In this document: positions 34,268 to 43,696 of the stretch, in pieces
Layout: each line of letters opens with the position of its first letter
How positions within the stretch are numbered: position 1 is the first letter of the stretch
Assembly (NCBI GenBank): GCA_017473335.1
Contig: JAFULN010000003.1
Coordinates: forward strand, 1 to 53,375
Reading direction: 5' to 3'
Source: Erysipelotrichaceae bacterium
GTDB taxonomy: Bacteria; Bacillota_I; Bacilli_A; Erysipelotrichales; Erysipelotrichaceae
Length of the DNA stretch: 53,375 nucleotides
Made by a program: the position numbers and the translations under genes
Notes under the pieces: model-generated
What the model saw: only the letters and a program-made list of their open reading frames with translations
What the model was told of the DNA's origin: nothing
Database searches by the model: none

Positions 34268-35678
34268 CGTTGAACTATTAAGAAAAGCAGGAATTGAAAC
34301 AAAGAAGAGTCAGACAATCACTAAGATTGTTCGCTATGGTCAAGATGCAGATAATTCATCGATTTATGTCGATGTTTCTAAGCGCTTTGAGATGAAATAT
34401 ATTCAGATGGCGTTAGATTCAGGGGCAATTGTACTTACTGAAAAACAGATTGAAGGCTGTATTTGGGTAGAGGATGCTGCTTTGGTATTGACGGAACTGC
34501 TTCAGATTTTCTATGGATTTCCATATCGTCAATTGAAACTGATTGGAGTAACGGGTACATGTGGAAAAAGCACAGTGATTCATTTACTGAAGGACTGTTT
34601 AAAAAATCAAGGAATAAAAACTTGTGCAGTGATGAGTGGTAAGGTGCTGATAGAGGATGAAGTTATCATGACCAGCAATACGACGCCAGATGCTTCATTT
34701 TTGATTCCATTAATGAAAAGATGTATTGAATCAGGGATAAGTGTATTTATGATGGAAGTGAGTTCTGAGGCGTATGTATCTCATCGTATCGATGGACTTT
34801 ACTATGATGTGATGATAGGTACAGTGATTGCATCAGATCATTTAGATACTCATCATACGATTGAAAATTATCATGGGGTGAAACAAAAGATTTTGTCATT
34901 GACGAAGCCTGATGGTGTATTGATTTTGAATGCTGATGATCCGATTCAGATGAAGTGGAGGAGCAGTATTGATGCCTATAGTTTGACTTATGGCTTTTCA
35001 TCGTCAAATTTTCAAGTGTCAGATTGCCAAGAAACGTTAGAAAGCACATCGTTTTCTTTTCATCAGGTGCCTTTAGTTACAAATTTGTTGTCAAAGGCAA
35101 ATGTGCTGAATTTGGCAGCAGTTTTGAGTTGTGCATTTGTGCTTGATTTAAAGATGATGGATGTGTACTTGTGGGCTTCACAGGTAAAAGGTTGCCCTGG
35201 TCGATTTGAAGTCATTCATGATTGTCCACTGATTATGGTTGATTATGCCCACACTGAAAAGGCTGCAGAAACACTCTTGAGTTTTGTAAGACGAAATACT
35301 GATCAAAGAGTGATTTGTGTATTTGGCTGTGGTGGACAAAGGGATGTTTCCAAGCGTCCAAAGATGGGTAAAATCGTTTGTCAATATGCAGATATAGTGA
35401 TTGTAACCAGTGATAATCCAAGAGATGAAGATCCAAATCGAATCATTAATCAGATTGTTCAGGGATGTACAAAAGAAGTACACATAGAACCTGACCGTAT
35501 GAAAGCTATCCAATTTGCACTGGAAACCTGTACAAAGAATGATATAATAATACTGCTTGGAAAAGGGGAGGAATCATCTTTGTTTTCAGGTGGAAAAATG
35601 ATAGCGGCAAGCGATAAAGAGGTCGTTAGCCGATGGATAAAGGAGGAAAAAATATGGGGGAATATTTTCCTATGTTAG
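34260..35678 (+). CDS. murE: UDP-N-acetylmuramoyl-tripeptide synthetase
   Basis: This 472-residue Mur ligase adds the third residue of the peptidoglycan stem peptide. The P-loop reads GVTGTCGKST, and the central domain carries NTTPDASF and ASDHLDTH. The C-terminal specificity motif reads SDNPRDEDP: DNPR is the signature of meso-diaminopimelate ligases, whereas lysine-adding enzymes lack that Arg. So the stem peptide is predicted to contain meso-DAP. The start at 34260 overlaps the PBP stop; its ribosome site (GGCGGA) is weak, suggesting coupling. It overlaps mraY by 25 nt. Confidence 0.92.
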   Translation: MNSVELLRKAGIETKKSQTITKIVRYGQDADNSSIYVDVSKRFEMKYIQMALDSGAIVLTEKQIEGCIWVEDAALVLTELLQIFYGFPYRQLKLIGVTGTCGKSTVIHLLKDCLKNQGIKTCAVMSGKVLIEDEVIMTSNTTPDASFLIPLMKRCIESGISVFMMEVSSEAYVSHRIDGLYYDVMIGTVIASDHLDTHHTIENYHGVKQKILSLTKPDGVLILNADDPIQMKWRSSIDAYSLTYGFSSSNFQVSDCQETLESTSFSFHQVPLVTNLLSKANVLNLAAVLSCAFVLDLKMMDVYLWASQVKGCPGRFEVIHDCPLIMVDYAHTEKAAETLLSFVRRNTDQRVICVFGCGGQRDVSKRPKMGKIVCQYADIVIVTSDNPRDEDPNRIINQIVQGCTKEVHIEPDRMKAIQFALETCTKNDIIILLGKGEESSLFSGGKMIAASDKEVVSRWIKEEKIWGNIFLC

Positions 35679-36625
35679 TATTAAGTTTTGCGCTGAGTCT
35701 TGGCTTAGTTTGGGTGCTGATGCCTAAACTCATCGCTTTTCTACATAAAATCAGCTACAATCAGACTGTAAGTGAATATTCATTGGATGAATATAAGGCA
35801 AAAGCCAAAACACCGACAATGGGTGGTACTTTATTTGTAGTGGTTCCGCTGGTTGTAACGGTAATTTTGTTTCCATCAGTGTTTACTAATCTACAGGCAT
35901 TAATGGTGATGGGAGCTTATCTGGCGTATGGCATGATTGGGTTTATTGATGATTTTATTATCGTAGTAAAAAAAGATAATGAAGGACTAAAGCCTTGGGC
36001 AAAGTTTTTGATGCAGCTTCTTGTTGCGGTTGTATTTTATTGGATTTATAAAGATTTTGTATCTACGGATGTTGTGATTCCGTTTGTGAATGCAGTCTTG
36101 CCTTTGGGGGCATTCTATGTTGTCTTTGCGTTTATTATGTTTACTGGAGAATCCAATGCAGTGAATCTGACAGATGGTATGGATGGACTTGCGGCAGGAT
36201 GCAGTTTTCTGGCAATTAGTCCATATGTCTTGTTTGCGCTTCAGCAGAATCAGACAATTATTGCAGCATTTCTTTTAGCGGTGATGGGGGCTCTTTTAGG
36301 CTATTTGAAGTACAATGTGCATCCTGCAAAGATCTTTATGGGGGATGCAGGTTCGCTAGCTCTGGGCGGTCTTTTGGCTGCTGTAGCAATGATTTTGAAG
36401 ATGGAATTGAGCTTATTGGTTATTGGCGGTGTTTTTTTGTGGGAAACAGTGTGTGTTGTCATTCAGCAGGTAGCAGTACGTGTGTTTAAACGTCGTGTGT
36501 TCAAGTACACACCAATTCATTACAGTTTTGTGATTTCAGGTATGAAAGAACCTAAAGTGGTTCTGATGTTCTGGATGCTTTCTTTATTGTGTGCTGTACT
36601 TGGATTTGTGATGGGAGTGCTGTAA
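35654..36625 (+). CDS. mraY: Phospho-N-acetylmuramoyl-pentapeptide-transferase
   Basis: This 323-residue polytopic membrane enzyme loads the muramyl pentapeptide on undecaprenyl phosphate (lipid I). Conserved loops: TPTMGG, FIDDFI with the Asp pair, NLTDGMDGLA and MGDAGSLALGG, plus the C-terminal TPIHYSF. About ten TM helices. The ATG at 35654 is set by AAAGGAGG, inside the murE 3' end. The track frame begins 21 nt earlier without a ribosome site. Confidence 0.96.
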   Translation: MGEYFPMLVLSFALSLGLVWVLMPKLIAFLHKISYNQTVSEYSLDEYKAKAKTPTMGGTLFVVVPLVVTVILFPSVFTNLQALMVMGAYLAYGMIGFIDDFIIVVKKDNEGLKPWAKFLMQLLVAVVFYWIYKDFVSTDVVIPFVNAVLPLGAFYVVFAFIMFTGESNAVNLTDGMDGLAAGCSFLAISPYVLFALQQNQTIIAAFLLAVMGALLGYLKYNVHPAKIFMGDAGSLALGGLLAAVAMILKMELSLLVIGGVFLWETVCVVIQQVAVRVFKRRVFKYTPIHYSFVISGMKEPKVVLMFWMLSLLCAVLGFVMGVL

Positions 36626-36626
36626 G

Positions 36627-37931
36627 ATGAAAAAAGTGTTGGTAATTGGTGCTGCATTGAGTGGCATCAGCGTCAGTAAGCTTTTAAATAAAAAAGGGTA
36701 TGATGTCATTTTAACGGATATGAAGCCTGTAAAAGAACTGTATGAACTGGAAGGCTTAGGGATTCAGGTTTATGATGGTGGTCATCCAGATTTTCTAAAA
36801 GATTTTGAGTATGATTTTATTGTGAAAAATCCAGGGATTCCATATCATGTTCCATTTGTGAAATATTTTGTGGACAAACAGGTACCTATCTATAATGAGA
36901 TTGAAGTGGCTTTGTGGTTTGGCAAGAATTTGACAGTAGGTGCTGTTACAGGGACCAATGGAAAAACAACAACTACAACTTTGTTAGGCGAGCTATTAAA
37001 GCGTAAAAGAGCGAATGCAGAAACTGCTGGAAACATTGGACGTCCGCTTTGTGATCTGGTATATGAAGATGAGACAGAAGAAAAGGACATCGCTATGGAA
37101 ATCGCAGCTTTTCAGCTGGTAGCGTGTCCTAGATTTAAACCTGTTGTTTCAGTATGCATGAATTTGAGTCCAGATCATTTGGATTATTTCAAAGAACTAG
37201 AGAAATATTATCAAGCGAAGATGCTGGTTTATAAGAATCAAGATGAAAAGGACTGGTTCTTAAGAAATATTGATGATGAAGAAGTCATGAAGCATGCACA
37301 GAATGTTCCATGTAAAGTGGTGGATTTTTCACTGCAGAAAGATGCAGATCTTTGTATAAAAGATGGAAAAGTCATGCTTTGGGATGTTGAACTGTTTGAA
37401 GTTAGTGATTGTCACTTGCCAGGAAAGCACAATCTTCAAAACTGCATGGTAGCTGCGTGTATGGCATATCGCATGGGAGTTTCGCTAGAAGATATCAAAA
37501 TGGGTATTACAGAGTTTAAAGGTGTTGAACATCGCATTGAATATGTTGAAACAATTGATACGGTTCGCTACTATAACGATTCAAAAGGAACGAACACAGA
37601 TGCAACGATTACTGCGTTAAAAGCTTTTGGTCAGCCTGTAATATTGATTGCGGGAGGATATGATAAAAAGACTGGGTTTGAAGAATTAAGACCTTATCTT
37701 GATCGTATTTCACTGATGATTGTCTATGGAGAAACCAAGCTCCAGTTAAAGCGTCTGATGCCTTCTGCAATTGTTTGCGACACATTAAATGATGCTGTGG
37801 AAATTGCAGTATCTAAGGCACAGAAGAATGATATTGTGCTGTTTTCACCGGTTTGTGCAAGCTGGGATCAGTTTAAAAACTTTGAAGAACGCGGTGATTT
37901 GTTTAAACAACTGGTTCGTTCCTATCTTTAA
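36627..37931 (+). CDS. murD: UDP-N-acetylmuramoylalanine--D-glutamate ligase
   Basis: This 434-residue Mur ligase has a Rossmann-like N-terminus VLVIGAALSGISVSKLL, the P-loop GTNGKTTTTTLLG, NLSPDHLDYF with the Mg ligands, and YNDSKGTNTDAT in the C-terminal domain. It follows mraY after one base. It is the last gene of this dcw block: ftsW, murG, murB, ftsQ, ftsA and ftsZ are not adjacent. Its stop overlaps the end of the convergent small membrane gene. Confidence 0.96.
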   Translation: MKKVLVIGAALSGISVSKLLNKKGYDVILTDMKPVKELYELEGLGIQVYDGGHPDFLKDFEYDFIVKNPGIPYHVPFVKYFVDKQVPIYNEIEVALWFGKNLTVGAVTGTNGKTTTTTLLGELLKRKRANAETAGNIGRPLCDLVYEDETEEKDIAMEIAAFQLVACPRFKPVVSVCMNLSPDHLDYFKELEKYYQAKMLVYKNQDEKDWFLRNIDDEEVMKHAQNVPCKVVDFSLQKDADLCIKDGKVMLWDVELFEVSDCHLPGKHNLQNCMVAACMAYRMGVSLEDIKMGITEFKGVEHRIEYVETIDTVRYYNDSKGTNTDATITALKAFGQPVILIAGGYDKKTGFEELRPYLDRISLMIVYGETKLQLKRLMPSAIVCDTLNDAVEIAVSKAQKNDIVLFSPVCASWDQFKNFEERGDLFKQLVRSYL

Positions 37932-38272
37932 GAATTGTTTTTAGTCTGAAAAAATATAACAGTTGAAAGAAACATCAACAGGCGAATGCTGTAACTGATA
38001 AGATCGCTGGCAGAATCTTTAAAAATAAATTTTAGTATTAATAAGATGAATGAACAACAAAGGGCAATGACAAATTGCCTTTTTTTTATGAAATGTACAA
38101 ACATCCATCCAAATATACCGTAAAGAAAACAAGAAGCTAAAAAACAAAGCATCTGAAAGACAGAAGTACTTACCCAGTCTAAAGTGTATAGTACTGAAAA
38201 AAGGATGCAGACTAAAAAATAGAAACACAATGTAAGAGCAAATGGAAACACTGACTTGATGTTATATTTCAT
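37928..38272 (-). CDS. Small four-helix membrane protein (TIGR04086-like)
   Basis: This 114-residue protein has four strongly hydrophobic segments (about 10-30, 35-57, 65-85, 92-110) and no recognised catalytic motif. Size and topology resemble the TIGR04086 family of Firmicute membrane proteins, often found near the secDF region, which lies a few genes downstream here. The start at 38272 has GAGGTGAT upstream; the longer ORF start lacks one. Function unknown. Confidence 0.65.
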   Translation of the reverse strand: MKYNIKSVFPFALTLCFYFLVCILFSVLYTLDWVSTSVFQMLCFLASCFLYGIFGWMFVHFIKKRQFVIALCCSFILLILKFIFKDSASDLISYSIRLLMFLSTVIFFQTKNNS

Positions 38273-38314
38273 ACATATCACCTCAAGCACAGTGTATTCA
38301 GCTCATAGAAAGAT

Positions 38315-38992
38315 ATGACAATGATGGAAGAAGTTGTTAGTCTGATTGTTCGCTGTATATTGTTTTATGTGATTATTATTGTGGCATTACGAATTATGGG
38401 GAAACGTGAAGTAGGTGAGCTTTCTGTTTTGGATATCGTAGTTTATTTTGTGATGTCAGAATTATTGGCATTAAGTATTTCCGATTTAACGGAACCTCCC
38501 TACAAAGCCATCATCGCAATCGTTGTGCTTGTACTGCTTCAGTATTCTGTTTCTTTGATTTGTATCAAATCGAAGAAAATCCGTGATTTTTTTGAAGGAA
38601 GACCCGCCATCATGATTGAAAAAGGAAAACTAAATCAAAAAGTAATGCTTCAGCAGCGTTATACTATTGATGATTTAATGTATCAGTTAAGAACTGCAGG
38701 ATGTTCAACAATAGATGAAGTGGAATTTGCGCTGTTAGAAAACAGTGGAACACTGACTGTATTGAAGAAGGGAGAATGTTGTTTGAATTATCCTTTTCCA
38801 TTGATTTCAGATGGTAAGATTCAATACCAGCACCTTTGTGCGATTTCTCATTCTGAAAAATGGCTTCTTCAGCAGTGTCAGAAGCAAAAGAAAAAACCAG
38901 AAGAGATTTTTATTGGACTATGGACGAGTGATGGTCTTTGGACGATGGATAAACAAACGAAAACATCCATGAAAATGAAGAAGAGTCGTTGA
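38315..38992 (+). CDS. DUF421 (YetF/YdfS-like) membrane protein
   Basis: This 225-residue protein has three TM segments in the first 85 residues, then a cytoplasmic domain. The motif FYVIIIVALRIMGKREVGELS and the later RPAIMIEKGKLN and EVEFALLENSGTLTVLKK are typical of the YetF family, which is encoded widely in Firmicutes, including among spore-related genes. It is divergent from the small membrane gene. The last 75 nt overlap the 3' end of the opposite-strand flippase gene, which is unusual. Confidence 0.85.
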   Translation: MTMMEEVVSLIVRCILFYVIIIVALRIMGKREVGELSVLDIVVYFVMSELLALSISDLTEPPYKAIIAIVVLVLLQYSVSLICIKSKKIRDFFEGRPAIMIEKGKLNQKVMLQQRYTIDDLMYQLRTAGCSTIDEVEFALLENSGTLTVLKKGECCLNYPFPLISDGKIQYQHLCAISHSEKWLLQQCQKQKKKPEEIFIGLWTSDGLWTMDKQTKTSMKMKKSR

Positions 38993-40225
38993 CAATGAAC
39001 TAATGATCAAGGCATATGCAGCTCCATAGGAAATATTATTTCTGCAAAACAGGATGAGTGATATTAAACGCAAAATACATCCGAATGTAGTATCTGCCAT
39101 AGCACGAAAGCTTTTGGAAGCGCCATGAAGAATACAGGAAAGTACGGGCTGAGCTGCATAAAGAGAAAAAGGCAGGGACAGTAGTCTTAATAAAGAAGAC
39201 ATGTCAGTTTTATGATAAAGAAGTTCACAGATTTCTGTGCTGAATTGAAACAATAGAATTGAACTAGAGATTCCTAGAAATAGACAAAATCCAGTACTTA
39301 GAAAAAAGATATGCTTAGCACGTGACAAGTGATGTTCATAGGCCTCTGAAAAAGCAGGAAGGACCCAGCTTGAAATTACTACGGAGAAAAAACCTGGCAA
39401 AGTAATCAAAGGTAAAATGTACGTGTTTAATTGGCTATATAGGCTGATGTAGTTGTTTTGCATGGCTTTTGAAGCAAAATGTACTAAGATAACAGGTTCA
39501 AGAAAAGATGTTAAAGAGCCAATTAATCGAGCGGCTGTCATGGGAACAGAAAGAGATAATAGTTCTTGGACTGCATGAGGATTTAGTTGAAGTGTGAAAA
39601 AAGAACGGATTTGAGATTTATGTTGAAAAATTAAGGCGATACTTAAATGCAAGCAGCTTCCAATTTCACCAATGGTTTGAGAAAAAATCGCAAAACTGGC
39701 CATAGATACCGCATTGTTTGAAAATGAGGGATAGAACCAAAGAAGGAATAAAATACGGAATATCTCTTCTGTAATCTGTGATGAGGATGCAAGAACCATC
39801 TTTTGTTTGCCAGTGAAATATCCCTTTAATAGACCAGTAGCCATCACCACAGGAAGCATAGGGACACAGGCGTACAATACTGGAATCAGTACATTTTGTT
39901 TCATGACAATACGTGCATACAGTGGTATGGCTAACATGCAGATGCCACAAAGCAATAGATTGTTTACAATGGATAATATGATGGACGCAAAGATGCTGGA
40001 TTTGGCATCTTTTTTTGAAGCTACAAGTTTTGTAAGTGCGTTGGGAATACCAAAATTTGACAGTGTAATCAGAAACATCAAAACAGGCATGGAGAGTGAA
40101 TAATAATGAATGGCTTCTTCACTCAGAATGCGGGCAATTAAAATACGGATAAAAAAAGAGAAGAGTTTGGCAGTGCCAGATATCATCAGTAAAAGAAATG
40201 TAGTTTTAAGTACTTTTTTTTTCAT
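38918..40225 (-). CDS. SpoVB/MurJ-like polysaccharide flippase (MOP superfamily)
   Basis: This 435-residue protein with about 12 TM helices starts MKKKVLKTTFLLLMISGTAKLFSFFIRILIARIL, the typical MATE/Wzx/SpoVB opening. It continues SNFGIPNALTKLVA and GLLKGYFTGKQKM, features of SpoVB-type proteins. Family members move lipid-linked sugars or lipid II across the membrane; SpoVB acts in spore cortex formation in Bacillus. It is slightly shorter than Bacillus SpoVB (about 520). The ribosome site GGGAGTGG lies before the start. The C-terminal 25 codons overlap the yetF gene on the other strand. Confidence 0.85.
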   Translation of the reverse strand: MKKKVLKTTFLLLMISGTAKLFSFFIRILIARILSEEAIHYYSLSMPVLMFLITLSNFGIPNALTKLVASKKDAKSSIFASIILSIVNNLLLCGICMLAIPLYARIVMKQNVLIPVLYACVPMLPVVMATGLLKGYFTGKQKMVLASSSQITEEIFRILFLLWFYPSFSNNAVSMASFAIFSQTIGEIGSCLHLSIALIFQHKSQIRSFFTLQLNPHAVQELLSLSVPMTAARLIGSLTSFLEPVILVHFASKAMQNNYISLYSQLNTYILPLITLPGFFSVVISSWVLPAFSEAYEHHLSRAKHIFFLSTGFCLFLGISSSILLFQFSTEICELLYHKTDMSSLLRLLSLPFSLYAAQPVLSCILHGASKSFRAMADTTFGCILRLISLILFCRNNISYGAAYALIISSLSTTLLHFHGCFRLFIHRPKTITRP

Positions 40226-40298
40226 ATTTCCACTCCCATTTTTATAAAGTATGCATTATAATAAAAAAGTATGATTTTAAAATGGGGGTGAAGCGCGC

Positions 40299-40595
40299 AT
40301 GCAGGAATTTGATATTTCAAATCGTCAGATTCAATTAACTATTGTATTAAAACTGAATCAGCTGCAGCGTATGCAGTATCCTAATTTGACGTACGATAAT
40401 CTAGTGGATGTTCTGGTAGACTGGAAGTGGAAGCGTAATGTACCAACATCGCTTCATGAAGCAGTCAATGATATTTTGTCGTTGTCTGCAGATACAGTGA
40501 TTCAGTTTATGTCAAAACAGGCCATCATTGATGGATATCGCAGTGATTTGTCTGAGTACAACGATCTGTGGATGAAAGGGGTTCAGCATGAGTAA
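40299..40595 (+). CDS. Post-transcriptional regulator, ComN/YrzD family
   Basis: This 98-residue helical protein (MQEFDISNRQIQLTIVLKLNQ to WMKGVQHE) has the size and TYDNLVDVLVDWKWKR core of the ComN (YrzD) family, which in Bacillus acts post-transcriptionally and is encoded directly upstream of secDF. The same neighbourhood is seen here: the stop overlaps the secDF start by 8 nt. The ribosome site is GGGGGTGA. The assignment rests partly on context. Confidence 0.72.
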   Translation: MQEFDISNRQIQLTIVLKLNQLQRMQYPNLTYDNLVDVLVDWKWKRNVPTSLHEAVNDILSLSADTVIQFMSKQAIIDGYRSDLSEYNDLWMKGVQHE

Positions 40596-42879
40596 ACAAA
40601 AAAACAACTTACAGAAGCACTTTATAGTGTTTGTGGCAACTGTTGTTGCGATTGTGATTCTGATTGGAACATTTACAAAAGATGTTGCGAACAATGTAGC
40701 ATTGGGACTTGACCTTCAGGGTGGATTTGAAATTGTGTATGAAGTCTCTGCTTTAAAGGAAAGTGAAACGCTTGCGGATATGAGCATTGTTGCACAAAGT
40801 GTGTCGAAGCGTATCAACGTTTTAGGTGTGAGTGAACCGCAGATTATGATTGAAGGCGAAAATCGAATTCGTGTTCAGCTGGCAGGAATCAAGGATATTG
40901 AACAGGCACGTCGAGTCATTAGCTCAACCGCAAATCTGACATTTAGAGATGCTTATGACAATGAATTGTCTGATGCGTCCATCATCAAAGAGGGTGGTGC
41001 TTCACTGGCTTTTGAAAATGGTGTTCCTGTGGTTTCTTTAAAGATTGCAGACCCAGAGAAGTTTGGGGATATGACTGAAAAAGTTTCGCACAATGCCAAC
41101 AATATCATGGTCATCTGGCTAGATTATGAAGAAGGGGACAGCTATGCAGAAGAGGCGTTAAATGCTCGTAATGGTCTTGAAACAAAGTACATTTCTGCAG
41201 CGAGTGTTGGCGGACGCATTGATGGAGACTGTGTTATCAAGGGCAGCTTTACGGAGAGTGAAGCACGTGAACTGGCGGACTTGATCAACTCTGGAAGTCT
41301 GCCGGTAAAAATGACAGAAATCTATTCCAATGTCGTTTCTGCAGATTATGGAGAAGGTGCATTTGAACTGACAGCTCGTGCAGGGGCTATAGGTGTTGCT
41401 TTGGTAGCTGCATTTATGATTTCTATGTATCGTCTTCCAGGAGTTATTTCTACCATCATGCTGGCACTGTACATCTTTGCGGTTTTTGCGATTTATGGTG
41501 CAATGGGCGGTGTCTTTACATTGCCAGGTATTGCAGCATTAGTTCTTGGGGTTGGTATGACAGTGGATGCGAATGTCATTACCTATGAAAGAATTAAAGA
41601 AGAACTTTATCAAGGTCATCCAGTACAGAAAGCTGTTCTGGAAGGACAGAGTGATTCATTCTGGACAATTTTTGATGCTCAGTTTACTACACTTCTTGCA
41701 GCCTTGATTATGTTTTTCTTTGGCACAGGAACAGTAAAAGGATTTGCGACTATGTTGATGGTAACAGTTGTATGTACACTTGTCTTTAATGTGTATGTTA
41801 GTCGATTCCTGATCAATCAGCTGGTAAAATCCGGGAAGCTGGACAACCATAAAACTTGGTTTGGTGTCAAAGAAAAATATATTCCTGACTTTAACAAAAA
41901 CCAGGAACCATTCTATGAAGGACCATTTAAAAGATTTGATTTCATTAAAGTTTCTCGTTATGCAATGGCAGCTTCATTAGGGGTATTTGTACTTTCGATT
42001 GGTTTAATGGTTTTCAATGGTTTTGCAGGGAATGGTGCTTTGAATCTTGGGATTGATTTTTCTTCTGGAACTAAGATTACTGTAAGTTCTGAGAGTGCAA
42101 TTACTGTATCTGAAGTTGAAGCTGAATTTGATAAGCTTGGCTATGATGTATCACGTACACAACAGTCTGGAGAATCTGTGGTTTATGTTACGATCAATGC
42201 AGCACTTTCTCAGGATGAGTTATCTGAGATTAAGGATGTATTTATAGCGAAATATGGCATTGAACCTAATGACAATGTCGTGACTCCAGTTGTGGGACGT
42301 GAACTAGTGAAAAGTGCTTTTATGCTTTCTGTTCTGGCGTGGGCTGCAATGCTGGCCTATGTGACTGTACGTTTTAAATGGGATTATGCAGTAAGCTGCA
42401 TCATTGCCCTTGTGCATGATGTTTTGATTGTGATTGCAGTATTTGCGATTTTTAGAATGGAAGTCAATATTGAACTGGTTTCCGTGATTCTTGCGATTAT
42501 TGGTTATTCTATCAATAACTCTATTGTAGTGTTTGACAGAATTCGCCAAAGCGTTAAGGAAGTCAAAGGGGACTTGAATGGTGATGTTTATTATTCAATT
42601 GTGAATGATTCACTGTATAAAACATTTACACGTTCAATGTATTCTACTATTACAACACTGATTCCAGTGATTTGTCTTTTGGTTTTAGGTTCTCGCGCGA
42701 TTATTACATTTAATTTTGCGATGCTTGTAGGGCTGATTGCAGGGACCATCTCTTCGATGTTTATCGCACCTATTGTTTGGTACTATTTAAGAACCAAATA
42801 CAAACCTAAAGCAAAGAAAGTAAAGAAAGTCTATAAAGAAGAACTGGATGAAATTGATATTGAAGGTATCAACTATTAA
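40588..42879 (+). CDS. secDF: Protein translocase subunit SecDF (fused)
   Basis: This 763-residue protein with 12 predicted TM helices joins SecD (1 to about 420) and SecF (about 450-750), as in Bacillus. It uses the proton gradient to help pull proteins through SecYEG. LGLDLQGGFEIVYEV is the SecD signature. GVGMTVDANVITYERIKEEL holds the conserved proton-path Asp. LNLGIDFSSGTKI begins the SecF part, and SINNSIVVFDRIR mirrors it. A bidirectional terminator separates it from the convergent catalase gene. Confidence 0.95.
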   Translation: MSKQKNNLQKHFIVFVATVVAIVILIGTFTKDVANNVALGLDLQGGFEIVYEVSALKESETLADMSIVAQSVSKRINVLGVSEPQIMIEGENRIRVQLAGIKDIEQARRVISSTANLTFRDAYDNELSDASIIKEGGASLAFENGVPVVSLKIADPEKFGDMTEKVSHNANNIMVIWLDYEEGDSYAEEALNARNGLETKYISAASVGGRIDGDCVIKGSFTESEARELADLINSGSLPVKMTEIYSNVVSADYGEGAFELTARAGAIGVALVAAFMISMYRLPGVISTIMLALYIFAVFAIYGAMGGVFTLPGIAALVLGVGMTVDANVITYERIKEELYQGHPVQKAVLEGQSDSFWTIFDAQFTTLLAALIMFFFGTGTVKGFATMLMVTVVCTLVFNVYVSRFLINQLVKSGKLDNHKTWFGVKEKYIPDFNKNQEPFYEGPFKRFDFIKVSRYAMAASLGVFVLSIGLMVFNGFAGNGALNLGIDFSSGTKITVSSESAITVSEVEAEFDKLGYDVSRTQQSGESVVYVTINAALSQDELSEIKDVFIAKYGIEPNDNVVTPVVGRELVKSAFMLSVLAWAAMLAYVTVRFKWDYAVSCIIALVHDVLIVIAVFAIFRMEVNIELVSVILAIIGYSINNSIVVFDRIRQSVKEVKGDLNGDVYYSIVNDSLYKTFTRSMYSTITTLIPVICLLVLGSRAIITFNFAMLVGLIAGTISSMFIAPIVWYYLRTKYKPKAKKVKKVYKEELDEIDIEGINY

Positions 42880-42913
42880 AGATGTCACTAAAAAGTGACA
42901 TCTTTTCTTTTTA
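42878..42913. terminator. Bidirectional terminator between secDF and the Mn catalase gene
   Basis: AAAGATGTCACT pairs with AGTGACATCTTTT around AAAA, with T-rich tails on both strands. Confidence 0.85.
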
Positions 42914-43609
42914 ATCATCTTTTTCTTTTGATTTTGTCTTTTTACCTTTTTCTGTCTTTACTTGATGTGGATCGGGTTCATCAAAATATCTGCCAGGTTT
43001 TGATAAGTCGAAATACAGCTTGGAATCTTCGGTAAGCCCAAAGTTGAGGTTGCTTCCTTTGTCCTGCGCGTACTTATTAAGAGCTTCGCAGAACAGTGCA
43101 TTATGAGCTTCTTCTCTTTCTAATAGAAACATGATGGTTTCTCGAACATATTTATCTTCGATTTGACGATAAAGATATTCATAAACGACTTTGGCACGCT
43201 GTTCGGAAGCGATATCTGCCAGCAAGTCTGCAGCTAAATCACCAGTAACAGTCACATAATCAGCACTCCATGGAACACCGCTGGAATTGATTAATGCGGG
43301 GTTCAGTCCAAAAGTTACCATGGATTCGATTTGTCCATTTTCAATCTGTTTGTAGTCAACTTCATGTCCATTTAGCAAGTTGATTGTTTGTGCTACCATC
43401 TCTAAGTGAGATAGTTCTTCTGTGCCGATGTCCAAAAACAAGTCTTTAATTGCTGGATCTTCTGCACGGAAGGATTGTGAAAGATACTGCATGGCTGCCT
43501 TCAGCTCACCATTGGCTCCGCCTAATGTTTCCTGCATTAAGTTGGCATACTGTGGGTTAGGTCTTTCGACTTTAACAGGGCGCATCATTCTTTTTTCGTG
43601 TTTAAACAT
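42911..43609 (-). CDS. Manganese catalase, CotJC-like
   Basis: This 232-residue ferritin-like four-helix protein has the dinuclear Mn ligands in TLGGANGELKAAMQYL, GTEELSHLEM and EREEAHNALF. It should convert hydrogen peroxide to water and oxygen. Length and start (KRMMRPVKVERPNPQYA) resemble the CotJC/YjqC group, whose CotJC member is a spore coat protein in Bacillus. No cotJA or cotJB neighbour is present. The C-terminal tail (KTEKGKKTKSKEKDD) is an added charged extension. GGAGAG precedes the start. Divergent from recJ. Confidence 0.9.
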   Translation of the reverse strand: MFKHEKRMMRPVKVERPNPQYANLMQETLGGANGELKAAMQYLSQSFRAEDPAIKDLFLDIGTEELSHLEMVAQTINLLNGHEVDYKQIENGQIESMVTFGLNPALINSSGVPWSADYVTVTGDLAADLLADIASEQRAKVVYEYLYRQIEDKYVRETIMFLLEREEAHNALFCEALNKYAQDKGSNLNFGLTEDSKLYFDLSKPGRYFDEPDPHQVKTEKGKKTKSKEKDD

Positions 43610-43696
43610 GGTTTTACTCTCCTTACATCCTTAGTATGCACAGTGGATGTCAGTTTCATAAAAATTTGTTATAATAACACACGGAGAATGATAAAA

